This document shows, piece after piece, positions 48,716-60,924 of a stretch of DNA of 64,000 bases. The notes under the pieces are model-generated. The model did not search any database. It saw nothing but the letters and a program-made list of their open reading frames with translations, and was not told where the DNA came from. This DNA is from Liolophura sinensis (lineage: Eukaryota; Mollusca; Polyplacophora; Chitonida; Chitonidae): positions 74,021,005 to 74,085,004 of the forward strand of contig NC_088300.1 of the NCBI RefSeq assembly GCF_032854445.1, given 5' to 3'. Positions within the stretch are counted from its first letter, which is position 1; each line of letters opens with the position of its first letter. Made by a program: the position numbers and the translations under genes.

Positions 48716-50388
48716 GAATGAGGAAGGTCGGGCCTGGTGATGATTACTCCTTGTTTCTGTATGTAGTGACATTAATATGAGAACAGGTATAGGTCAGCCA
48801 AAGGGGGCACAAAATGATAGAATAACCTTGAAACCTTCTTACGATGGAACAGGAATTAAGATGAAGTTCTTAAAATGGGGTAAGAGTGGATGAAACTTTT
48901 CATAACGTCCATAGAGGTAAACGAATGCCTTTAGGAAGGATGGGTGCAAATTTCTCATAAAGATAATAGGAGTAATCCAATGGTCTAGAACGAGTCATGA
49001 GCATACGAGATGACGTAAGACCAAGTCCACGCAGCAATCTGTCTATACGGTTTAGGGAATGGTTCCTTTTTAAAATTCTTGTAAACACCTGCCCTAATGG
49101 TCAATAGTAGCTTTGCTACTTTAGCAACGCCCCCACCCATGGCATGCTTGAACCACTCTGTGTTACTACGTAAATGAGCCCGCGTTAGGTTAGCATCTTC
49201 AGGGAAAGTTCTGGAGATAACTAAAGGGAACAGTTTAAGACAGCATGCTCCAAAATGACAAAGAAGGTCAAATCAGTTCATCTCTTGCAACAAACGATTG
49301 TCTTTAGAATAAATAACCTCATATAAATGTTGAATGTTAGAGACGAAGAATACAAATATAACACTTACCGATATACAAGACTGATATTTCTAACTAAGTG
49401 TGTTTCTGTCCGTCAAAACTGATGGATTACAGAATACAGCTGCGAAATGGTTCAGAGTGGCATTTATGCGCATTTAATAGCGATCAGAGGTAATGCATAG
49501 GGTAATAATTATACTTCTCTGCAGTAGTATTAAGTATTGTTTGTACATTGCTGATGGACTGTTTATTAATTGATGTGATTTGTGCATTACGTCATTTCCA
49601 GGAAGTTACATAATGGCAATCATTAATCATCCTTTGTGCCAAGAGTTGACTACCGATATGTTCATGATGTGGCAGTTCACTTACTTTACATTCAATGCAT
49701 TTTACCACTGTCATGAGCACTCCAGCAGAGAAAGTTAACAGAAATCGATGATACAAGATACAAGTCTTTCCTTCGAAGTTCTTTCGCTGATTTACCCACC
49801 TCTACCGACAACTGAATTTCCAGGTACGGTGTACATGATTTCAGCGTTATCTGTCCCATTTGTAAATCTAACTACGCTAAGGTAAACAATGACTAGTAAT
49901 ATCTTTGTTGTTCTGGTTAGACTTGAAATGTGCTGATTGCGTTGTTCTTGTTTAAGAGTTCCCGGTTTAATAGGCACAAAAAGGAACGAACGTTCAAAAC
50001 CAAGACAATTAAGATAACAATCATTTTATGCCAGATGAATGATAAGCAATAATTGATTCCATTTGAATATTGTACAATGAGAAGCAATTATAAATTATAA
50101 ATTCCTTTCTGTTATTTTTTGAAAAAAGAAAAAACACACGAATAGTTTGTGAAAGAGTAAAGCGTTCCAAACCAAGATGAGATAACAACAATTTTCGAGC
50201 ACGCTTATCATAAATTTAATTTAGATTTTACAAGAACAAGATAAAAGTGATAGTCCTAGGAACTACTTGATTGTATGTAGAGAGAAGAAGATTTCTCTGC
50301 AGTGTTATTTACCCCGGCAGGCTCAACTGCGGGAGCCTAGCCGACTGACCGATAACTCATGACGGGTATCTGTAAGACAAGACACGCA

Positions 50389-51632
50389 GGTTGGGTCAGT
50401 ACCACACCTGACCACTGGGTTGGGTCAGTACCACACCTGACGACTGGGTTGGGTCAGTACTACACCTGACGATTTGGTTGGGTCGGTACCACACCTGGCG
50501 ACTGGGTTTAGTCAGTACTGCACTTGGCGACTGGTTTGGGTCTGTGCTACACCTGACGACTGGGTTGGGTCAGTACTACACCAAGCAACTGGGTTGGGTC
50601 AGTACTACACCTGGCGACTGGGTTGGGTCAGTACTACACGTGGCAACTGGGTTGGGTCAGTACTACACCTGGCGACTGGGTTGGGTCAGTACTACACCTG
50701 GCGACTGGATTGGGTCAGTAGTGCACTTGACGACTGGTTTGGGTCAGTACTACACCTAACGACTGGGTTGGGTCAGTACTACACCTGACGACTGGGTTGG
50801 GTCAGTACTGCACTTGGCGACTGGGTTGGGTCTGTAGTACACCTGACGACTGGGTTGGGTCAGTACCACACCTGGCGACTGGGTTGGGTCAGTACACCTG
50901 ACGACTGGGTTGGGTCAGTACTACACCTGACGACTGGGTTGAGTCAGTACTGCACTTGGCGACTGGGTTGGGTCTGTGGTACACCTGACGACTGGGTTGG
51001 GCCGGCAGTACACCAGGAGACATGGTTGGGTCAGTACTACACCTGGCGACTGGGTTGAGTCAGTACTACACCTGACGACTGGGTTGGGTCAGTACTACAC
51101 CTGACGACTGGGTTGAGTCAGTACTGCACTTGGCGACTGGGTTGGGTCATTACTGCACTTGGCGACTGGGTTTGGGTCAGTAGTGCACCTGGCGACTGGT
51201 TTGGGTGGGTACTACACCTGGCGACTGGGTTGGGTCAGTACTACATATGGCGACTGGGTTGGGTCAGTAGTGCTCTTGGCGACTGGTTTGGGTCTGTACT
51301 ACACCTGGCGACTGGGTTGGGTCTGTACTACATCTGGTGACTGGGTTAGGTGAGTACTGCACCTGAGGACTGGGTTGAGTCAGTACTACACCTGACGACT
51401 GGGTTGGGTCAGTACTACATATAGCGACTGGGTTGGGTCAGTTGTGCGCTTGGCGACTGGTTTGGGTCTGTACTATACCTGGCGACTGGGTTGGGTCAGT
51501 GCTACACCTGGTGACTGGGTTAGGTGAGGACTGCACCTGAGGACTGGGTTGGGTCAGTACTACACCTTAGCACTGGGTTGGGTCAATACTACACCTAAGG
51601 ATTTGGTTGAGTCAGTACTACACCTGACGACT
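50389..51632. repeat. 29-bp minisatellite, about 43 units
   Basis: Unit GGTTGGGTCAGTACTACACC then TGACGACTG. Variants (TGGCGACTG, GTACTGCACTT, GTCTGTA) recur in blocks, indicating amplification of multi-unit segments. Several plus-strand frames stay open only because of the repeat. Confidence 0.97.
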
Positions 51633-52591
51633 TTAATTGTTCAGACTCTGTCTTTCAACGGACAAGACCTATCCCTTGTAGGAGAATGAGCCTCATCTAA
51701 AGGAACTAGCTAGTTATGGATGAGACACACAAGAGTCTGGGCATGTCGAGTAAACGACCAAAGAATACTGATTTGGCAGATGAAGGTTTGTCATTACCTG
51801 GGTTACAATAACAGTGACTGAAAACAGTGAAAAGTTATTTCATTTCTTGGACCATGTTGGAAATAACCCATACCAACGATGCTTGAAACATATGATCCCC
51901 GAGCCATGAATTTCATGAAACAGTCGGTAATTTGCAGGTTAGTCATGATAAATTTCCATTTTTTAACAATTAAATTCACATGACCATTTCACAGTGAGTT
52001 TCATCATTGTGAAGATAGAAAAGACCATTCCGGTTGCATAAGAACACACCAACAAACAGGTATTTGTAGACATCTTACAAGAGAGATGTTTTGAGTGAAG
52101 GTTACTTGCCTCCCTGTGTCATTGACACAACGGGTATACGCATCGAAAGGCAATGATGATTGGAAGCAACCCTAATAAAAATGATATCCGAAACAGAGTT
52201 TCTGATAAGTTGGATATTCAAGTGTGAAGAGGAACATTACGATTCTGGCATTAGGTGACTCGGTGGTATATTCCCATAATTACTTTGGCCGGAGACAAAT
52301 CGATATTTAACTTATCACCTATGCTTGTATTGTCCATAAGGGTATGGTTAATATAACAGTCATCTACTGCCTTGTGGCCGGCAAGACACAGTCAATCTAA
52401 ACTCCATTACAGACTGCGGACCTAGGGCACATTATATCGAGCAGTCTGAGACCAGAATAATACTTACATCTTTGTCATAAGCTTTCTACCTTGTCCTTGC
52501 TGATATTCAATATTTACCTTAAAACATCTTACTGCGTTTTTGTCAACATATGTAAATGATTCAAGAGGGCGAATATTTATCATTAGCAGGA

Positions 52592-52866
52592 GCCTCCGTG
52601 GCTCAGTTGGTTAGCGCGCTAGCGCAGCGTAATGACCCAGGAGCCTCTCACTAATGTGGTCGCCGTGAGTCCAGCTCATGCTGACTTCCTCTCCGGTCGT
52701 AAGTAGAAAGATCTGGCAACAACCAGCGGGTGGTCGTGGGTTTCACCCGGGCTGTGCCCGGTTTCCTCCCACCATAGTGTAGGCCGCCGTCGTATAAGTG
52801 AAATATTCTTGAGCACGGCGTAAAACACCAATCAAATAAAAAAATAAAAAAAATAAATAAATAAAA
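52592..52866 (+). mobile_element. Full-length tRNA-derived SINE
   Basis: Starts with a tRNA-like head. GCCTCCGTGGCTCAGTTGG contains an A box (52599..52610); a weak B box follows around GTGAGTCCAGCTC. The conserved 3' domain (GTTTCCTCCCACCATAGTG; GCCGCCGTCGTATAAGTG) and an (AAAT)n tail complete it. It is inserted in the left block of copy 2; copies 1 and 3 lack it there. Confidence 0.95.
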
Positions 52867-53357
52867 TGTCCATTATGACATAGAGCTAGCACACTCTGCG
52901 TGTAATACACCCTAATGCACTTTCTAATCCACGTTGTAAATGATCGTCAGTTGTTCGTTTTGGGTTGTTAACAATGCCATTGTGCATTTGGACTAACTTG
53001 AATGAATGACTTACGGAATGTATGAATGGGCAGATCAGTCGTGAATAAATGATCATATCAATATGATACGGTACAGAAGAATGCTCCTACTCAGGATGAA
53101 GAAATCAGTGGGGAATGTACACAGGTAAACTGCGCTCATATCCATACACTGGCGGTATGTAACTAGCCAACACCCAAGATAAAGGTATTGTACATTGTAT
53201 ACCTCTGATGTAAGATAAATATATTGGGAGAATGTTGCATAAATCAACAGCTGGATCGACCCAAAAACGTGAACTGCCGCAATCTCTGAGAAACATTTCT
53301 CACTTTTTGCTAATCTCTCTGAATATATAATTTACCCATTTGTTAAATAGAAAAGTC

Positions 53358-53645
53358 ATGTACTCCAGTGTAATGACTACTGAGCTTTATGTGGCATTAG
53401 TTTTTCTTACGGTGCATGGATTTTGTTCATGTCAAATATATCATTTTGAGGGGGAGCCCAAAGTTAAGCATTTATGGAATCAAACTATCAGTCCAGGTAT
53501 TACCAGCAGATGGCAACAATCACCCCAATATACCCGCCCACTTCAACCATTCCTTCTAAGATCATCTGTAATCGGTAATAGCTCTTCATGGAACTCTCAT
53601 CAAGACCAATATCAGGATCCCGGAAGTTATATAACTATTGTGTAG
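53358..53645 (+). CDS. Candidate small secreted protein (intact member of a triplicated ORF)
   Basis: 95 codons from ATG. A second ATG (codon 6) precedes a hydrophobic core ELYVALVFLTVHGFCSC, a likely signal peptide cleaved near the CSC/Q boundary. The mature part (about 70 residues) begins QIYHFEGEPKVKHLWNQT and has two possible N-glycosylation sites (NQT, NSS), many Pro/Ser/Gln and few Cys. The same start codon and flanks occur in copy 1 (early stop) and copy 3 (signal region deleted). The 75- and 51-nt length differences between copies 2 and 3 are multiples of three, which weakly favours coding. I recognise no family. It could be a complete intronless gene or a first exon. Confidence 0.4.
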   Translation: MYSSVMTTELYVALVFLTVHGFCSCQIYHFEGEPKVKHLWNQTISPGITSRWQQSPQYTRPLQPFLLRSSVIGNSSSWNSHQDQYQDPGSYITIV

Positions 53646-54837
53646 GAAAGTCAATCTATCTTTAGCAGCATAAAACATTAGCTTGGACAGTGTGTCGCTT
53701 AAATTAAATTCTCTTATGTTCAGGAGCTGTTATCAGTGGAGTATAAACTTGTCAAATTTATCTCGTTTAAATCAATCTCTGCTGAGGAAATTGGGATTAA
53801 AGCTTAAATCTTTATTGATAGCTTTTCCAAACTGACATTATACGACGAAGTTTCAGATGTATCCGGAACAAGGAGAACTCAGAAGCCGTCTCTGCTACAT
53901 AGCATCTTACATAACAGCAAGGGATAACAGCTTCGACAGAAAACTGGCCTATCTACCGAGCAATCGATCAGGAACCTCATGTATCAGATTGGACATCACA
54001 CTAGACCTTACCACTGGGGCCGACGGCTGATCTAATTACTGCAACCGTGACAAAACTCTAAAGGAACCCATCTGTGTGCTATAACTTTACTGGCATGTAT
54101 CAGACAGCGCTATATAAAAACACAACACCTGTTACAGTTAAGAAAAAACGAAGAAAAACAATGTATGTATACTGTGAACAAAGGGTAATGGGATTACCTG
54201 ATAAAAAAAATACCATTTGTCGCTATCTTTCCGGTCCACGATATCGTACATGGAATAACTCACCTTGATATTGTAACACTGACTGGTATTAAGGCATCTT
54301 ACGGATAAACCACCAAACACCTGACCTACTAGCAGGAGATTATGTAAAACACACAGCATGTCAATTTTCATATTAACAAGAATATGGTAAAAAAAAAACA
54401 GCGGAAAATGAATAAAAATATTACCTGAAAAACTTGATTTAAATAACAAGAAGAAAGGAAATGAGATTTCCAAAGAATAAAACATCATTGATCGCTGCAT
54501 TTCCGGTGAGGGAAATCGTTGATGGGATAACCCAGCATAATACTTTGCCAAGGATAGGTATCAAGGTATGTCGGGTAGGTAACTGTTAAACAATGAAACA
54601 CATGTGAATGCTAAACAAGGTACACACAATTTAACGCATAGCCTTCAAATAAAAGGTAAACAAGCGAAAAAGCAGTAAGGAGAAGAACTAAGATGACTTT
54701 AATAAAAATAGCTTGCCCTCTTTAAACCAAGGCACGTCTTAGCATGATTCGTATAAGATCACTTACTTTTGGTCAAAGCGATACACAAGCAGAAAAGGTG
54801 AATACTGATGTGACAACAATTATCAATGGAGAAATTT

Positions 54838-55078
54838 GCGCTCTAGCGCAGGGCAATGACCCAGGAGCCTCTCACCAATGTGGTCGCTGTGAGTTCAAGT
54901 TCAGCCCATCATGGCTTCCTCTTCGGCCATAAGGAGGAAGGTCTACTAGCAACCTGCGGATGGTCGTTGGTTTCCCCCGTGCTGTGCCCGGTTTCCTCCC
55001 ACCATAGTGTAGGCCGCCATCGGAGAAGTGAAATATTCTTGAGTTAGGCGTAAAACACCAATTAAATAAATAAATAAG
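54838..55078 (+). mobile_element. SINE, slightly 5'-truncated
   Basis: Begins at GCGCTCTAGCGCAGGGCAAT, after the A box, and then follows the standard order to the (AAAT)n tail. Confidence 0.93.
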
Positions 55079-55210
55079 AAATCAATAGAGAAAAGTATTT
55101 CTGGAATCTGTACGAGTTAGCGAACATGCACAATGGCACAATTAAGGTGATCACATAGTATCTTTAACGCACATGTCGTTGTCACCCCTAAACTTAATTA
55201 AAACTTAATC

Positions 55211-56870
55211 TTCCTATGGTGGGTCAGGGACTGATGAACTCTTTCTATGGTGAGACAGAAGCAGATGAACTCTTTCTATGGTGGTTGGGGGACTGATGAA
55301 ATCTCCCTATAGTGGGATAGGAACTGATGATTTGATTTGATTTGATCTGATTGGTGTTTTACGCCGTACTCAAGAATATTTCACTTATACGACGGCGGCC
55401 AGCATTATGGTGGGAGGAAACCGGGCAGAGCCCGGGGGAAACCCACGACCATCCTCAGGTTGCTGGCAGACCTTCCCACGTACGGCCAGAGAGGAAACCA
55501 GCATGAGCTGGACTTGAACTCACAGCGACCGCATTGGTGAGAGAATTCTGGGTCATTGCGCTACGCTAGCGCGCTAACCGACTAAGCCACGGAGGCCCCC
55601 GGGAACTGATGAACTCTTTATATGGTAGGACAGGAAGTGATGAACCCTTTCTATGGTGGGTGGGGGACTGATGAATCCTTTCTATGGTGGGACAGGAACT
55701 GGTGAACTCTTCCTATGGTGGTTGAGGAATTGATGAAGCCTTATAGTAGGTCTATAGTAGGTCAGGAAGTGATGAAATCTCAGTATGGTGGGTCAGGAAC
55801 AGATGGACCCTTTCTAGGGTAGGACAAGAACTGATGAACCCTTCTATGGTTGGTGGGGATTTCTGATGAAATCTCCCTATGGCGGGAGAGGAACTGATGA
55901 GGTCTTCCTTTGGTGGGTTAGGAATTGATGAACTCTTTCTATGGTGGGTGAGGAACTGATGAAATCTCCCTGGGGTGGGTCAGCAACTGATCAAATCTTC
56001 TTATGGTCGGTCAGAAACTGATGGTATCTTCCAAATGGTGGGATCTGAACTGACTAAAACGTCTTACAACGAGACAAGAACTTATGAACTCGGACCAGGG
56101 ACTGATGAAATCTTCCTATGGTGGACAGGAACTGATGAAATCTTCCTAGGGTGGGTCAGGAAGTGATGAACTCTCTATATACTGGGTCATGATAAGTGAT
56201 GAGCTCTCTCAGTGGTCAGTCATGAACTGATAAACCCTTTCTATGGTTGGTCAGGTACCGATGAAGTCTTCCTCAATGGTGGGTCAGGAAGCGATGAGCT
56301 TTCTCTATGGTGGGACAGGAACTGATGAACTCTTCTTATAGTAGGACAGGAACTGATGAACTATTCATATGATTGGACAGGACCTGATGAAGTCTTCCTA
56401 TAGTGGGTCAGGAAGCGATGAGCTTTCTCTATGGTGGGACAGGAACTGATGAACTCTTCTTATAGTAGGACAGGAACTGATGAACTCTTCCCATGGTGGG
56501 AGAGTAAGGGATGAAATCTTCCTCTGGTGGGTCAGGAAGTGATGAACTCTCTCTGTGGTGGGACAGGAACTGATGAAATCTTCCTATGGTGGGTCAGGAA
56601 GTGATGAACTCTGTCTATGGTATGACAGGAACTGATGAGCTCCCTCAATGGTGGGGTCAGGGAAGCGATGAGCTTTCTCTATGGCGGGACAGGAACTGAT
56701 GAACTCTTCCTATGGTTGGACAGGAACTGATGAACTCTTCCCATAGTGTGGAGAGTAAGGGATGAAATCTTCCTCTGGTGGGTCAAGAAGTGACGAGCTC
56801 TCTCTGTGGTGGGACAGGAACTGATGAACTCTTCCTATGGTGGGAAAGTAAGGGATGAAATCTTCTTATG
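55211..56870. repeat. 31-bp minisatellite, array B (about 45 units)
   Basis: Unit GGAACTGATGAACTCTTCCT then ATGGTGGGACA. It aligns base for base in register with the array A unit, so both descend from one repeat. A SINE interrupts it at 55331. A block of about 250 bp (GGAAGCGATGAGCTTTCTCT and neighbours) recurs, showing multi-unit amplification. Confidence 0.95.
55331..55601 (-). mobile_element. Full-length SINE inserted in the 31-bp array
   Basis: A complete reverse-oriented copy from the ATTTGATTTGAT tail to the tRNA head (CTAAGCCACGGAGGCC). It is the best-preserved element here. GGAACTGATGA stands on both sides (55320..55330 and 55602..55612), fitting an 11-bp target-site duplication, although the array itself repeats that word. 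Confidence 0.95.
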
Positions 56871-59800
56871 AATTCTTTTCTTCAGAGTTAAATAGAAAGC
56901 CTTCCGTAATAGTTTTTTGAAATCGACACTCGGTTGCATTTTATTTATTCACCCCTTTATATTTGGAGCTTTTGTACTCCAGTGGTGTTAAAAAAATGGC
57001 AATAGGGAACGTGAGCAAATTTAGCAGATCGATTTCTTTCCAAAAATGACAAATATTAATACATGTCTGCAGTGGAACATTCTAATCCAAAAACAAAAAG
57101 TTCTGAAGCAGAAAGCAGACATTTTCCCCTCGAGAGTTTGTTTCCACGTATCTCTCATAAAACACGATTGTATGACTTTTTTCATCCGTTCAGTTTCGTT
57201 GTTGAAAGAAATTCAATCATTGTCACTGTCCACAGAGACCGTTTGTTATTGTTTTTTTGGTATCGCAGCTAGAGTTTGGTCGTTGGGATTTTCTGGGTTT
57301 TTGTTGGAGAATTGAATTACGAAATCCCAATATTAAATCCATGGTTTTGCATCAAAGTAGTTTCAGTTAATTAAGATTCTAATATCGATTTCTGAAAATC
57401 GTTGGATTTATCACAGTATCGACTGACTACGGTTTTAAACAAAACTGTTATTGCTTACCGATTCTGTTTCACGTTAAAATGTATTATTTAATATCATTTT
57501 AACATAGCCTCAAGCAATCCTCTGAAATATGACGTAGAAATTCTTGGACATGGCATGGACTACAAATAGCCAGTTTATTACTGATTGTATGTATAGTTTA
57601 TTCCGCTGTTGTGAGGATTTCATCAGATTGTAAGCTCCGTGTGTTAATGGGCATCTTCTTGAGTTATATTTAAAGAAGTACATATTATCCGCGGTGTGCA
57701 TAACTCAGGAAAACATAGCTAAAGAGGTAGCTCTTACGGTGGCTTCAAGAAAGTTTATCGTGTGCACATATTTGGCGAAAAGAACATACCGGTACTCGTC
57801 GCTTAAAGCCGTTAATCGCACTGAGAGTAAAATACGATGCATTTATTCTTTCATTTGCGACATGATTTACCGCTCTCATCCTCAGTCCCCGCGGCAGTCT
57901 GTCTAGACGGTATAGGAATTGTTTTAATTCTTGTAATCACCTGCCCTAATAGTCACTGACAGCTGTATTGCTCCAGCCACATCCCAACTCACGGTGTACT
58001 TGAACAACTCAAATACGCAAATGAACCCACGTTACGTCAGTATCTTCAGCGAATGTTGTGGAGGTGGCTAAAAGAAACAGTTTAAGACGACATGCTCCAA
58101 AGTGGTAAAGAAGGTCGAACTGTCCTTATAATGAATAACCTAAGATAAAAGCCCAAAACCAAAGAAGCTGAACACCAAAGAGGTAGAACACCAAAGAGGT
58201 AGAATAACGATACAATATTTATTATTACATACAACTGTTTCTAACACAGAGGAGAAGGGTTTCTGCTGAAAACCGATGGCTTGGAATGCAGCTGGGATAT
58301 CGTTTACCGGGGCATTTATACACATTTATAAGCTATCAGAGGAAATGGATAGGGCAATAAACAGTGTAATTTGTAGTAATATCAAGTAGTATCTGTGCCT
58401 TAATGATTGTGTGCTTATGAATTAATTTGATTAGTTTTTGACACCAATCTCAGGGAGTTTCCAATTATACGATTGTGATTAGTTTTATTGGTGGAGACAA
58501 TCAGAGTGCCAGAAGTTAATCACCGACCTATTAATGACGTTAACAGTTCGCTTATTTTACATTCAATGCATTTTACGAGTGTCATGGACCTTCTAGCAGA
58601 TAAAATTAACAGACTATACATAATCCAATGAAACTGTTCTCGCTGTTCTGCCGGTCTCTACCGACAAGGTAATTTACAGGTGTACACCATTTAGGCGTAA
58701 ATATTTCCAATTGTATATTTAATTATACTGAAGTACTGAAGTACCTTCTTGCCTTAGGTTTAGAAATAAACAGGTTCCGTAGTTCTTGTTTAAACCAATT
58801 CAGGGTTTAATAGGCGCCATAACAAAAAACAATAAAAAAAACACACACACACAAAAGTTTCAAGCCAAGAGAAGAGACCAACCATTTCCCGCCAGACTGA
58901 AAAATACATGATAACTAATAATGCTTTTTTTGAAAGGAAAAGTCTTTTCTGTTCTTTTACTGTTCGCAGAACCCAGGACCTTAACCTGCACGTTGGTTTG
59001 AGGCACACTCCTGGTTGAATCAGATTGTCTCATTTGCTGTAACAATTTAAATTCACTCTACCATTGCACACTGATTTTCTACTTTGAGCAGAAGGAAAAG
59101 GCTGTTCTGGTTGTAGTGAATATCAGTAAACACGAACCAAATAGTATTTGTGAATATACCACCACACAAATTGTATCGAATGAAAAAAATCTCCTCAAAT
59201 ATTACTTGCTAGGCCTCCCTATGTCAGTGAGATTTTTCTACTCCAACAAGCTATCTCATCTAAAGGCCATGGGAGCTGGAAATAATGCAAAGGAAATGAA
59301 CTCAAAAGAAAGCAAGAGTTACGGGCAAATTGGACACACCATGGTCAAGAGAAACACTGTGCTTTGGGCATTAAGTGATCCGATGCTATATTCCCATAAT
59401 TACATTCGTTGGATACCTGTCGATGTAAAACTTATCATCTGTGCTTGTAGTAGTCCCAAGGACATGTTAAATTTAAGCGTTATCTACTTGCCTGTGGCTT
59501 GGCAGGACACGGTCAATCCAAACTCTAGGTCGCATTATATCGAACAGTCTGAGATCAGCATAATATTCACATTTTTGTCATTAGCTTTCGACCTTCTCCT
59601 GGGTATTCTTCACTTATTACCTTAGGACATCTGACTCCGCTTGCCCGATTGTTTTGTCCTTATTAGCGATTCAAGAGGGCGAGTATTTATGATAAGCCTA
59701 TTAGAGAAAAACGATAGAGCTGACAAATCACTAACCCATCACCATTCAGTCGAGAAGAAATGGTCATATCCATGTGATGCCGTACGGAGAATCCTCCTAC

Positions 59801-60006
59801 TCTGATGAAATGCAGCCATCTTACACTCCTCGAAAACGGATCATTGCATATTGTACAACTCCCAGCTGAAAGAAAATAAGAAAGGATAAATAAACTGGGA
59901 ACTGGATCAACCAAAAACGTATTTACCACAAGCTTAGAGAAAATATTGCCAGTTTTTGCCAATTCGTCTAGATGTAAAATTTACACATTTGACAAATAGA
60001 AAGGCT

Positions 60007-60177
60007 ATGTTATGTTTTTTTGCCTGGAAGTTTAAAATTAAGTATCAATTGTACCAAACTATTAGTCCATATTGCCACGAGATCGCAAGATATGTGGGTA
60101 ATATTTTGTCGTGGGAATCTCATCAGGAGCAATATTATTATCACAGTAATTATTGTAACTATTGTGTGGGAAAGTAA
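60007..60177 (+). pseudogene. Copy 3 of the small ORF, signal peptide lost
   Basis: The conserved ATG is followed by 56 codons. KIKYQLYQTISP and SWESHQEQY align with KVKHLWNQTISP and SWNSHQDQY of copy 2. About 25 codons covering the signal peptide and about 17 in the middle are absent, both multiples of three. A one-base difference near the end shifts the frame. A GGAAA|GTAAGT donor-like site overlaps the stop, so an exon end is possible. Confidence 0.4.
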
Positions 60178-60827
60178 GTCTAAATTTGGCAGTATAAAAT
60201 ATTAGCATGGGGAGTTTGTCGCTGCCGAAATTAACTTCCCCTGTTTTCGTTGGAGGTTGTCATGAATGCAGTATAAATGTGTCGGATTCATCTCACTTAA
60301 AACGGCTTCTGTGAGGAAATTAGGCGTAAAGCTTACATCTTTATTGACCGCTGTTCCACGAGAATTTTCAGCCATATCCCAAAAAAGGGGAATACAGCAT
60401 CTTACGTAACAGGCCAGATATAGCGTGTACCTACGCAATCAGCCAGTAACTTGATGGATCAAATTGGACATCACGGATTGCCCGTACCATGTGGAAGACG
60501 GCTGATTCGATTGCTGTGAGTTTGACAAAGCTCTAATAGATGCCGTCTGGGTGCTTGAAGCTTACTGGGATGTATTAAACAGTGCTATACAAAACACAAT
60601 TTCATTACACTTAGGAAATAGATCTTATTGTTAGGAGATCACGAATGAAAGCAATTTATGTATACTACGAACAAAGGGTAATGGGATTATGAAACGTCAT
60701 TTATCACCGTATTTCCGGTCAACACACTGAACACACAGAATAATTCATACACTCACAGGTTTGAAGGCATGTTGCTGATAAATCCTCAAACACTCAGTAG
60801 CTTGCGAGCAGGAGATTATATAGAGCT

Positions 60828-60911
60828 TTGTCAGCAACCTCTGGTTGGTCGTGGGTTTCCCCGGGCTCTGCCCAGTTTCCTCCCACCACACTGCTGGTCG
60901 CCGTCGCATAC
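60828..60911 (+). repeat. SINE central fragment
   Basis: GTCGTGGGTTTCCCCGGGCT through CACTGCTGGTCGCCGTCGCA. It lacks the head and tail and directly adjoins the reverse transcriptase fragment on its right. Confidence 0.85.
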
Positions 60912-60924
60912 TTACCCGTCATAC

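Larger units (their letters stand above)
45300..51660 (+). repeat. Copy 1 of a tandemly triplicated unit
   Basis: Landmarks shared with copies 2 and 3, in order: a left block (45390..45800, AATTACTT and GGTCAATCCAAACTC boxes); the small-ORF block (46202..46460); the CTTACTGGGATGTAT block (46850); the 31-bp array (47285..48235); the CACCTGCCCTAATGGTCA block (49080); the dispersed-repeat block (49360..49520); and a TTTAATAGGCAC block (49965). The 29-bp array at its right end is not in the other copies. Boundaries are approximate. Confidence 0.8.
51661..59040 (+). repeat. Copy 2 of the triplicated unit
   Basis: Shares the left block (52230..52580), the small-ORF block (53040..53660), the CTTTACTGGCATGTATCAGA block (54085), the greatly expanded 31-bp array (55211..56870), the CACCTGCCCTAATAGTCAC block (57945), the dispersed-repeat block (58220..58350) and the TTTAATAGGCGCC block (58805). 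It contains three SINE insertions. Confidence 0.8.

Noticed and set aside
50474-51353. Several long overlapping plus-strand open frames (WVSTTPGDW-type repeats)
   Set aside because: They are translations of the 29-bp minisatellite in all three frames. No start context, splice sites or unique sequence.
52592-52680. A tRNA gene with A and B boxes
   Set aside because: It is the head of the SINE: the A box is followed by a long non-tRNA insert, no cloverleaf forms, and the element continues into the SINE 3' domain and tail.
59116-59625. A 169-codon open frame, the longest in the window
   Set aside because: It starts at GTG, has no recognisable domain, and the homologous DNA in units 1 and 2 is broken by stops and non-triplet indels, so the frame is not conserved.
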